DNA from: Palaemon carinicauda
Lineage: Eukaryota > Arthropoda > Malacostraca > Decapoda > Palaemonidae
NCBI RefSeq assembly: GCF_036898095.1
Contig: NC_090726.1
Span: 36,605,513-36,669,512 of the forward strand
Direction of reading: 5' to 3'
Length of the DNA: 64,000 bases
Part shown: one piece after another, positions 48,300 through 57,228 of the stretch
Position numbering within the stretch: position 1 is the first letter of the stretch
How the letters are laid out: each line of letters opens with the position of its first letter
Notes under the pieces: model-generated
What the model was told of the DNA's origin: nothing
What the model saw: the letters and a program-made list of their open reading frames with translations, nothing else
The model's database searches: none
Program-made: the position numbers and the translations under genes

Positions 48300-50322
48300 A
48301 TGGCTGACCCTTCTCAAATTCCTAGATTTCGTAAGTGTAATGCTAGGGATTGCAATAGGCGTCTTCCAAAGGCCTCTCTCGACCCACATACTGTGTGTTC
48401 TAATTGTCGGGGTAAAACCTGTCAATTAGGAGATCGGTGTGAGGAGTGCGTGGGCCTTTCGGAATTCGATTGGCTTGAATATGACAAGTATTCTCGTAAG
48501 CTAGAGAGAGATAGGGTGAGGAGAAGTTCCTCTAGATCGGTAGATTTTTCCTCTCCCCATGCCCCTGAACCTAATCCTTCCCCTGTAGTAGTTGTGCCTG
48601 AACCCTCTACTAGCACTCAGGAACCATCAATGCGGGATATGTTACGTGCCATTCATGCTTTGGGCGAAAGAGTTGAGTCGTTAGCTACAGATCGTAATCA
48701 ACTCATGGCTGACATTAAAGAGTTAAAGTTTCAGAGTGCCACAGTGGAAAATCGTGGGAAAGTGATTAGTGCGCAAAGTGTTATCAGTGTTGCGACCGAG
48801 GGTTCGTCTGTTCGTGCCTGTCGTTCGCCTAGTCCGGGACCTCTTGCAAGCTCCCAAGCCCAGGGGAGAAGTAATGTCGTACGACTTATGAGTTCGAGAG
48901 GCCTTGATCAGCGAACAGACGTTCCCTCTATGGTTTCAGGCGTGTCTCATCAAGACCGCCCCTACCATAAGACGAGAGAGACCATTTTCTCCTCGTCATC
49001 CGAAGGCTTTTCGCATAAGAAACCGTGGAGCAAGGTTTCAAGGCCCTTAAAGCAAAAGTCGGTCCCTTCAGGACAGGTCCAGCGTCCTGGTTGTAGCCAT
49101 TGGGACAGCTCTGACCCTTTGCAGTCATCGTAAGACTGCTCGCCGCCTAAGCAGAAACGTAACACAGGCTCCGAGAGTCTTGGTGTAGGCAAGGTTTTGC
49201 AGTCACAGACGTTACCCTCGTCTCTTACCGCACCCTTTCCCGTTGATCCTAAATGGGTTGTACTGCAAGACATGCAGATCAAGCTCGCCTCCCTTATGGA
49301 AGACTATTCTGCTGAAAAGGTTCACGATGATCCTCGCCGCTTTGCTGATCGAGATCCTGGCCTTCAGCCGCCGAAACGAGCCTTTGCTCGTCCTGTTGAC
49401 GTTGGCGTTACTAAGTCACGTCATTCACGCTTTGTAGAGCCTCACTCGATGCAGTCCCGTGTAGACTTTCAGCCGCATGTGGACGTTCAGCCGCTTCCTA
49501 ATGCTCTTGTTGACGTTCAGGACGTTCGCCAACCAGCGGAGTTGACTTGTTTTGACGCTGAGCGTCAAGCACCGCAGTCAAGAGTTGTTTTGAGTGCTCA
49601 GTCTAGGCAGTCAAGGCAGTCTCGAGTTGACGTCGAGCGTCCTCCCGCTCCTGTTGTTGTTGACAGTCAGGCTGTTAAGCAGTTACATGACGTAGCGTCC
49701 TGGACTGCTACTGATGCACCAGTGCGTGTGGACTCTGCGTCTCAAGCATTGCCACCAAGGCAGGTCTCCCCTTTGCTTGTTCCTCAGCAGTTGTCGGACG
49801 AAGATCCTTCAGATGAGGACGTTGCTGATCCTCATCATGATGATCATCCTTCAGATGTAGACGAACCTAAGACGGTTCCTCCTTCGATGGACTTTAAGAA
49901 GATCATGTTGATTTTCAAGGATCTTTTTCCCAATCACTTTGTTACCGTTGCTCCTCATTCGCCACCGTCTGAGTTTGCTCTAGGCTTACCTGCTACCATG
50001 CCAGCCTTTACTAAGCTAGTGCTTTCTCGCTCTTCCAAGAGGGCTTTACGACTTTTAGGCGACTGGTTGGATACCAGGAGGAGTTTGGGGAAGACGGCCT
50101 TTGCCTTCCCTCCTTCTAAGCTTTCTTCTAGATCGAGCGTCTGGTATGCCACGGGAGAAGTTCTCGGCTTGGGAGTCCCTGCCTCTGCCCAGGGTGACTT
50201 CTCAAGCCTCGTAGACTCTCCCCGCCGCTTAGCCATGAGACGCTCGAAGATTAGTTGGTCCTCCTCGGACCTTGACCATCTGCTTAAAGGCGTATACAGG
50301 GCCTTTGAAGTATTCAATTTTC
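48300..50322 (+). pseudogene. Outer DIRS gag, N-terminal and middle part
   Basis: The ATG at 48300 has a good context (AAAATGG) and opens MADPSQIPRFRKCNARDCNR. A Cys-rich motif follows, C-x4-C then CSNCRGKTCQLGDRCEEC (residues ~13-50), likely zinc-binding. The middle is Ser/Pro- and VDVQ-rich, without a known fold. One in-frame TAA lies at 49131-49133; the related sequence in the nested copy has a sense codon there. After it the same frame runs open to the nested insertion at about 50320 (ends GVYRAFEVFNF) and resumes at 56750. Gag packages element RNA. Confidence 0.8.
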
Positions 50323-50335
50323 AATATTAAACTTA

Positions 50336-50490
50336 GCCGGTGATCATATAAGCTGCAACTCTGTTGCTCGACAGAAAAACCTACGGTCAAAATACGCCAG
50401 CGATCGCTATGCAGGTGGGGGTGTACATCAACAGCGCCATCTGTCGAGCAGGTACTTAGTACTCCAAGTAAACAAAGAACCAATTTTCTC
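50336..50490 (+). repeat. Inner DIRS left inverted terminal repeat
   Basis: From GCCGGTGATCATATAAGCTG to CAAAGAACCAATTTTCTC. It matches 56549-56703 inverted; one difference (CAGG vs CCGG near 50413) and the terminal TAGC/CGGG difference were seen. Confidence 0.93.
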
Positions 50491-50687
50491 TCTGTCGGGC
50501 TACCGGCAAGACCTACTAATACGCTGTTACTAACTGGATTTGTTTTCACAACTATATGGTGAAGTACACTATTCTAGTTTTGAGCTTTCGCTATGCAGGT
50601 GTTTTATCTTCATCTCAAAACTTGAACTCGTTTTGGATAGATTTAATTATGGTGACAAAGAGAGTATGGACTCTCTTTCACTTTTAA

Positions 50688-53600
50688 ATGGCCGACCCTT
50701 CCCTTAGACGGAAGTGTGTTTAGGTTTTTAGTAATTTTGCTTAACACATTATAGATCTATATAATTTATATCTCTCCGCCTTTATTAGGCCTCTTCGATT
50801 AACTTTCCATTTATTATAAACATATAAAATAAATTTTTATGTTTTGTTTATATGCGACCTTTCCTGATAGTAGGCGGTCCTAACTTGGAACCGAAGTTAA
50901 TCAACGTTGAGCCCGTTATATCGTATTTAGCCTTTAAAGAATTTAAAACTTTTTAAATTTAATGTTTTATGAAAGAATTTCTTTGATAATCTTCGTACTG
51001 TTTTCAAAGATGAACTAACGTTTAGTTTTTTTAGACTACGCAGTTGTTGACGTTCAGGACGTTCAACATGCGCTCTATCGTTACGATAGAGAGAGAGTGT
51101 TTCACGGTTTCACTTTGCAGTAAGAGTAAATCGATTCTGACGTTTCGTTCATTCTTTCTTAGCTTTAATGTTTTAAATTCTAAATTAAAGGAACTTTTTA
51201 TTTGGAAAACCTTTCAGTTTTTTCCTTTAGTCAAATAACATGTTTTTTTTGACGATATATAATTGGGCTCTTCTCTTAGGTGCGAAATCAAGAGAGAAAG
51301 AGAGAGAGAGATAGAGACGGAGGGAGAGAGAGGAGAGAAAACGTTCCGTTCAAGCGGGTAACGTTGTTCTCGTGTTACTCTCCTCCCTAGTCGCTGTACG
51401 GGGAAGAAGGTAAAACGTTTCTAGGGTTTTATTCTTGTCCCCAGGCTATGTGCGGTGAGAGATTGTAAACGTAGTTTATTTGAACTAGTGTTTAGTCTCT
51501 TTCCCAGCCACTGAAATTTTTATCTTTATATATGTTTTCTGTTTTTTGCTAGTATTAATGAGCTGCATTATACGACTGATTTCGCAATTACTACCTTGAA
51601 GGGTAGAAGTGCGTGTTTCAGGTAGAAATCAGTAAAAGTTTCGATTTCAGTGAAATAAGTGCAAAACAGAAAATCGAAGTGATAAAGTGATATGCGCAAA
51701 GTGTTACAGTGTTGCGTCCGAGGGTTCGTCTGTTCGTGCCTGTCGTTCACCTAGTCCGGGACCTCTTGCAAGCTCCCAAGCCCAGGGGAGAAGTAATGTC
51801 GAACGACTTATGGGTTCGTCAGGCCTTGATCAACGAACAGACGTTTCCCTCCGTGGTTTCGGGCGTATCTACCCAAGATCGCCCCACCCACACAAAGACG
51901 AGAGAGCCCATTTATTTCTCGTCTGCGGAAGAGGTTTCTCGTAAGAAACCATGGACCAAGGTCTCGCAGCTTATTAAGCGCAAGTCAGTCCCTTCCGCGC
52001 AAGTCCAACGGCCCAGTTGTAGCCACTGGGTCAGTTCGGACTCGCTGCAGTCTTCCGACGACTGCTCACCTCCTAAGAGAGGCAAAGCGGTACCGCATCA
52101 GGCAGTCACACCGTCTGTTGCCGCACCTGCTCCTGTAGACCCTAAGTGGTCTTTGCTGCAGACCATGCAGTCTCAGTTAACGTCATTGATGCGGGACTTT
52201 CGTGCAGAGAAGGTTGATGCTGCACCAACCTCTAGCCTACAACCAATACGGTTGTGCGTCCTGTGGACGCTGAGGCGACCTTCTGCCGCACTCCAGCTGA
52301 GAGAGTCCCGCCACCCATGCGTTCCAGTGTACCCTGCCAGCCGCATGTTGACGTTCAGTAACGCACGGAACCTTCCGTTGACGTTCGCGAGGTACAACAA
52401 CAGTCTAAGTTGTTTTGTTTTGACGCGGTGCGTCAACCTCCGCATTCTAGAGTTGTTTTTGACTGCTCAGTATAGACAGTCAAAGCAGTCTCGAGTGAAC
52501 ACTGTATGTCCTCACACCTGTTGTGGTTGACAGTTCAGTTGTTGACAGTTCACAGACTGTCAAGCAGTTACATGACGTTGCCTTCTGGTCTGCTACTAAT
52601 GCACCAGTGAGAGACTCACTGAGATAACCTAGCTTTTATCGGACAAGGTTCCTGTAGATGAGAAAGTGCTGTTCTCCCTCCTACTGATATTCCCTTGAGG
52701 ACTCTGTCATTTGGAGAGGAGCCTTAAACTGCTTAGCCTCCTATGGACTTTAATTAAATCATGATGATTTGTTAAGGATCTTCGTCCGGATCTTGTAACT
52801 GCTGCTCCTCGTTCGCCTAAACGTCAGAACTTACACTAGGCCTAGCTACTTCGAAGCCGTTGTTTTTAAGCTAGTGCTCTCTCGCTCTCCTAGAGAGCGT
52901 TACGTTGGCTAGGCGACTGGTTTTTGCACCAGGAGGAGTTTTAGGGATACAGCCTTTGATTTCCCTTCTTTTAAACTGGCTTATAGAGCGAGAGTCTGAT
53001 AGGACACGAGAGAAGTTCTCGGCTTGGGAGTTCATGCCTCTGCCCAGATAGACTTCTCAATTCTGGTAGACTCGCCCTGGCGCCTAGCCAGGAGACGCTC
53101 CAAGTTGTTTACAGGTCAACTTCTCAACTTTTGTCGAGCCTTTGAAGTTTTGCTGTACTATTATGTCACACATAACAAGGCTTTCAGGGATGGTAAATGG
53201 TTCCGCCTCAGTCGCTAACCCCGTCTGTTGCCACACCTGCTCCCGTAGACCCTAAATGGGCTTTGCTGCAAGACATGCAGTCCAAGCTTGCGTCCTTGAT
53301 AGAGGACTTAAATGCGGAGAAGAACCTTCTGGCCAACAACCTTCCAACCGGTTGGTTGTACGCCCTGTTGACGCTGAGGTAACCTACTCGCGTCGGCCAG
53401 TTGAGGTGGTTCCTCCTTCTGGCCAACAACCTTCCAACCGGTCGGTTGTGCGCCCTGTTGACGCTGAGGTAACCTACTCGTGTCTGCCAGTTGAGGTGGT
53501 TCCTCCACCGATGCGACCCAGTGTGGGTTGCCAGTCGCACGTTGACGTTAAGCGACGCTCGGAGGTGGTTGTTGACGTTCAGGACGTTCAACAACCAGCA

Positions 53601-53930
53601 GAGGTGACTTGTTGTGACGCAGTGCGTCAACCTTAGCAACCCGGTAGGGTGTTGACTGCACAACCCAGACAGTCTAGACAGTTTCGGGTTGACGCTGTAC
53701 TTCCTCGCGCACCCATGGTTGTTGACAGTTCACAGACTGTGCAGCAGTGCCATGATATTGCGTCAGGCTCCGTCACGCATCCACCAGTGCGACCGGATTC
53801 AGCGAGTCAGACGTTGCCCACTCCGTTGCCGTTTCCTCATCAGTTTCGGATGAGGAACCCTCTGATGAGGACGTTGCTGAACAAGACGATCAGCCCCCAG
53901 CCCTGCTATCCATCCAGAAGATGCTGAAGA
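50688..53930 (+). pseudogene. Inner DIRS gag, duplicated and broken
   Basis: The ATG at 50688 gives only about 11 codons before a stop. About 1 kb of unrelated AT-rich sequence with AG runs follows (50730-51680). Gag then resumes at ~51690 (VASEGSSVRACRSPSPGPLA, as at 48800) and runs to ~52250. A degenerate stretch ends FEVLLYYY near 53165. At 53205 a second copy of the middle segment starts (PSVATPAPVDPKWALLQDMQ; the first is at ~52110), running to 53930. The two middle segments are about 1.1 kb apart and look like an internal duplication. Confidence 0.75.
53329..53510 (+). repeat. 90-bp tandem duplication in inner gag
   Basis: Two copies starting CTGGCCAACAACCTTCCAAC at 53329 and 53419. 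The offset is 90 bases, so the frame (53256-53636) gains exactly 30 codons (SGQQPSNR..VVRPVDAEVTYS). Confidence 0.9.
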
Positions 53931-54179
53931 AGGAACGCTGCCCAGTCAGGCTGTGGATGAGTCTGGGACACTGTCATCCGTGGATCAATTTGTGTCACTA
54001 GGAAAGCTACACCTCCGTCCTCTTCTATACCATCTAGCTTTTCACTGGAAAAGGACAAGACGCTAGAAGCGGTCTCGATCCCGGTTTCCGGAAAGATAAA
54101 GTCTTGTCTGACTTGGTGAAAGGACTATATCAACCTTAGAGAGGGTCTTCCCCTGACTGTTCAGACTCCCAACCACGTT

Positions 54180-55124
54180 CTCTTCTCGGACGCATCGGAC
54201 GTAGGCTGGGGTGCGACATTAGACGGTAGGGAATGCTCGGGATTATGGAACTCGAGTCAAAGGACAATGCATTTCAACTGCAAGGAGCTACTGGCAGTAC
54301 GTCTGACTTGGAAAAGCTTCAGGTCTCTCCTTCAAGGCAAAGTGGTGGAGGTGAACTCGGACAACACCACGGCTTTGGCGTACATCTCCAAGCAAGGAGG
54401 GACCTACTCTCTGACATTGTACGAGATCGCAAGGGACCTCCTCACCTGGTCAAAAGGTCTAGACATATCACTAGTAACGAGGTTCATCCAAGGCAACTTG
54501 AATGTCATGGCAGATTGTCTCAGTCGGAAGGGACAAATAATTCCAACAGAATGGACCCTCCACAAGGATGTATGCAAGAGACTTTGGGCCACCTGGGGCC
54601 AGCCAACCATAGATCTCTTCGCAACCTCGATGACCAAGAGGCTCCCAATATTTTGCTCACCAATCCCGGACCCAGCAGCAGTTCATATAGATGCCTTTCT
54701 ACTAGATTGGTCACATCTAGATCTATATGCATTCCCTCCGTTCAAGATTGTCAACAAGGTACTGCAGAAGTTCGCCTCTCACAAAGGGACAAGGTTGACG
54801 CTAGTTGCTTCCCTCTGGCCCGCGAGAGAATGGTGCACCGAGGTACTTCGATGGCTAGTAGACGTTCCCAGAACACTTCCCCTAAGGGTGGACCTTCTAC
54901 GTCAGCCACGCGTAAAGAAGGTACACCAAGGCCTCCACGCTCTTCGTCTGACTGCCTTCAGACTATCGAAAGACTCTCGAGAGCTAGAGGCTTTTCGAAG
55001 GAGGCAGCCAGAGCGATTGCTAGAGCAAGGAGAACATCCACCCTTAGAGTCTACCAATCGAAGTGGGAAATCTTCCGAAACTGGTGCAAGTCAGTATCCG
55101 TATCCTCGACCAGTACCTCTGTAA
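54180..55124 (+). pseudogene. Inner DIRS RNase H and methyltransferase-like region
   Basis: The frame 54267-55124 reads CKELLAVRLTWKSF, VNSDNTTALAYISKQGG and TRFIQGNLNVMADCLSR, three of the RNase H blocks. It continues with the methyltransferase-like segment DLFATSMTKRLPIFCSPIPD...YAFPPFKIV. The first RNase H Asp block is just upstream (54189-54210) in the same region. No RT precedes it. About 80% identical by eye to 58380-59161. Confidence 0.75.
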
Positions 55125-55990
55125 CTCAAATAACTGTCTTTCTCTTTTATCTGAGGAAAGAACGATCTCTTTCAGCTCCCACTATCAAGGGTTACAGAAG
55201 CATGTTGGCATCAGTCTTCCGTCACAGAGGCTTAGATCTTTCCAACAATAAAGATCTACAGGACCTCCTTAAGTCTTTTGAGACCATGAAGGAGCGTCGT
55301 TTGGTTACACCTGGTTGGAATTTAGACGTGGTACTAAGATTCCTTATGTCAGACAGGTTCGAACCGCTACAATCAGCCTCCCTGAAAGATCTCACCTTAA
55401 AGACTCTTTTCCTGATATGCTTAGCCACAGCTAAAAGAGTCAGTGAGATTCATGCCTTTAGCAAGAACATCGGATTCTCATCCGAAACGGCTACATGTTC
55501 TACAACTTGGTTTTCTAGCCAGACACGAGCTGCCTTCTCGGTCTTGACCAATATCGTTCGATATTCCAAACTTATCGTATGGTTGGAAATGAACTAGAAA
55601 GAGTCTTATGTCCTGTAAGAGCTCTTAAGTTCTATTTAAAAACCTTTACGAGGCCCGTCTGAAGCTTTATGGTGTTCAGTTAAGAATCCATCTTTGCCTA
55701 TGTCAAAGAATGCTTTATCCTATTTTATCAGACTGTTAATACGAGAAGCTCATTCTGAATGAGGAAGACCAAGCTTTGCTGAAGGTAAGGACACACGAAG
55801 TTAGAGCTGTCGCACCTTCCGTGGCCTTTAAACAAAATAGATCTCTGCAAAGTATAATCGACGCAACCTATTGGAAAAGCAAATCAGTGTCCGTCTTTTT
55901 ATCTTAAGAATGTCCAGTCTCTTTACGAGAACTGCTACACTTTGGGACCATTCGTAGCAACGAGTGCAGTAGTGGGTGAGGGCTCAACCA
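54233..55990 (+). pseudogene. Inner DIRS tyrosine recombinase, frameshifted
   Basis: The frame 54233-55597 contains the core-binding part (YQSKWEIFRNWCKSVSV, SAPTIKGYRSMLASVFRHRG) and the first catalytic Arg (ATAKRVSEIHAFS). A frameshift near 55500 turns it to STTWFSSQTRAAF and a stop at 55597. The remainder continues in pieces to about 55990, including the HEVRAVA-type HxxR and GPFVATSAVVGEG end segments in other frames. It is inactive. Confidence 0.8.
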
Positions 55991-56409
55991 CTACAATTCC
56001 CTAATTCCATAACCTTTTTAATCTTTCTCTTGAAATGTTTTATTATTGTTTTTGGGTTGTCCGGAAGGCTAAGAAGCCTTTCGCATCCTACTTGATTTGG
56101 CGGGTGGTCAAAGTCATTTCTTGAGAAGCGCCTAGATTAGAGGTTTTGATGAGGTCCTGTTGTATGGGTTGCAACCCTTGATACTTCAGATCCTAGGGGT
56201 CGCTCAGCATCCTAAGAGGATCGCGAGGCTCCGTAAGGAAGACGTACTTAAAAAGGCAGAGTAATTGTTCAAGTCGACTTCCTTACCAGGTACTTATTTA
56301 TTTTATGTTTGTTATTTTGAATAACTGCTAAAATGAAATACAAAATACTTAGCTCATAATAATGTAAACATGTAATGCTGGTCTCTACCCACCCCCCTGG
56401 GTGTGAATC

Positions 56410-56509
56410 AGCTTATATGATCACCGGCTAAGTTTAATATTGAAAAATGTTATTTTTATTAATAAAATAAATTTTTGAATATACTTACCCGGTGATCATA
56501 TATTAAAGG
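56410..56509. repeat. Inner DIRS internal complementary region
   Basis: GATCACCGGCTAAGTTTAAT then ATTGAAAAATG is the reverse complement of the left end (50321-50345). TTATTTTTATTAATAAAATA onward is the reverse complement of the right end (56696-56745). The join reads CATTTTTCAATATT in the plus sense of the circle, with five T. Confidence 0.93.
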
Positions 56510-56548
56510 ACCCTCCCTTCCTCCCCAATAGAGACCCAGTGGACCGAG

Positions 56549-56703
56549 GAGAAAATTGGTTCTTTGTTTACTTGGAGTACTAAGTACCTGCTCGACAGAT
56601 GGCGCTGTTGATGTACACCCCCACCGGCATAGCGATCGCTGGCGTATTTTGACCGTAGGTTTTTCTGTCGAGCAACAGAGTTGCAGCTTATATGATCACC
56701 GGG
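56549..56703 (-). repeat. Inner DIRS right inverted terminal repeat
   Basis: Mate of 50336-50490. It is followed by 46 more bases (GGTAAGTATATTCAAAAATT on) to the junction at 56749. Confidence 0.93.
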
Positions 56704-56749
56704 TAAGTATATTCAAAAATTTATTTTATTAATAAAAATAACATTTTTC

Positions 56750-57228
56750 TTGACTGGTCATTAGGAGCTTTAAGTAGGAAAATCTCGTCTGCTGACAGAG
56801 ATGTTTCCTTACTTATCATGTCATGTATGGATAAAGCCATCCGCGATGGTTCCAATGAGCTCGCCTCCACATTTATGTCGGGAGTCTTAAAGAAGCGAGA
56901 TACCCTTTGCTCTTTTCTTTCGCCAGGAGTTACTCCCTGTCAGAGATCAGAACTGCTCTTTGCTCCCTTATCAGCGTCCTTGTTTCCGCAACACCTGGTT
57001 AAGGATATAGCTTCTTCGCTTGCGCAGAAGGACACCCATGACTTGATGGCGTCCTCTGCTCGCAAAGGGACTCCTTCTACATCCTTTGCTGTAAGACCCA
57101 GGATCGAGACTCCGGCATCCAGATTTATCCCGCCCTTTCGTGGCAGAGCTCCCAGCAGGGGAAGCGCTCGTGCCGAGGGAAAGAGAGGTAAGAAGAGAGG
57201 AGCCAAGTCCTCACGTGGCAGAGTCTGA
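56750..57228 (+). pseudogene. Outer DIRS gag, C-terminal part
   Basis: This continues the frame cut at 50322 (LDWSLGALSRKISSADRD). It is helical (MSCMDKAIRDGSNELASTFM; LVKDIASSLAQKDTHDLMAS) and ends in a strongly basic tail (PPFRGRAPSRGSARAEGKRG) that would bind RNA. It stops at TGA 57226-57228 inside the pol frame, giving an 89-base overlap. Confidence 0.8.

Larger units (their letters stand above)
50319..56749 (+). mobile_element. Inner (nested) DIRS element, RT-deleted
   Basis: Inverted ends (50336-50490 and 56549-56703), an ICR at 56410-56509, and T-run junctions (AATTTTCAAT on the left, CATTTTTCTT on the right). It is in the same orientation as the host element and of a related but distinct subfamily. 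It carries a gag start (50688), gag fragments in duplicate, RNase H onward (54180-55124) and a recombinase frame (54233-55597 and beyond). The whole RT core is missing: sequence jumps from gag-like at ~53925 to the counterpart of 58078. It is non-autonomous. Confidence 0.9.

Noticed and set aside
49955..50317. Minus-strand frame inside the outer gag
   Set aside because: Antisense shadow of the gag frame; no independent support.
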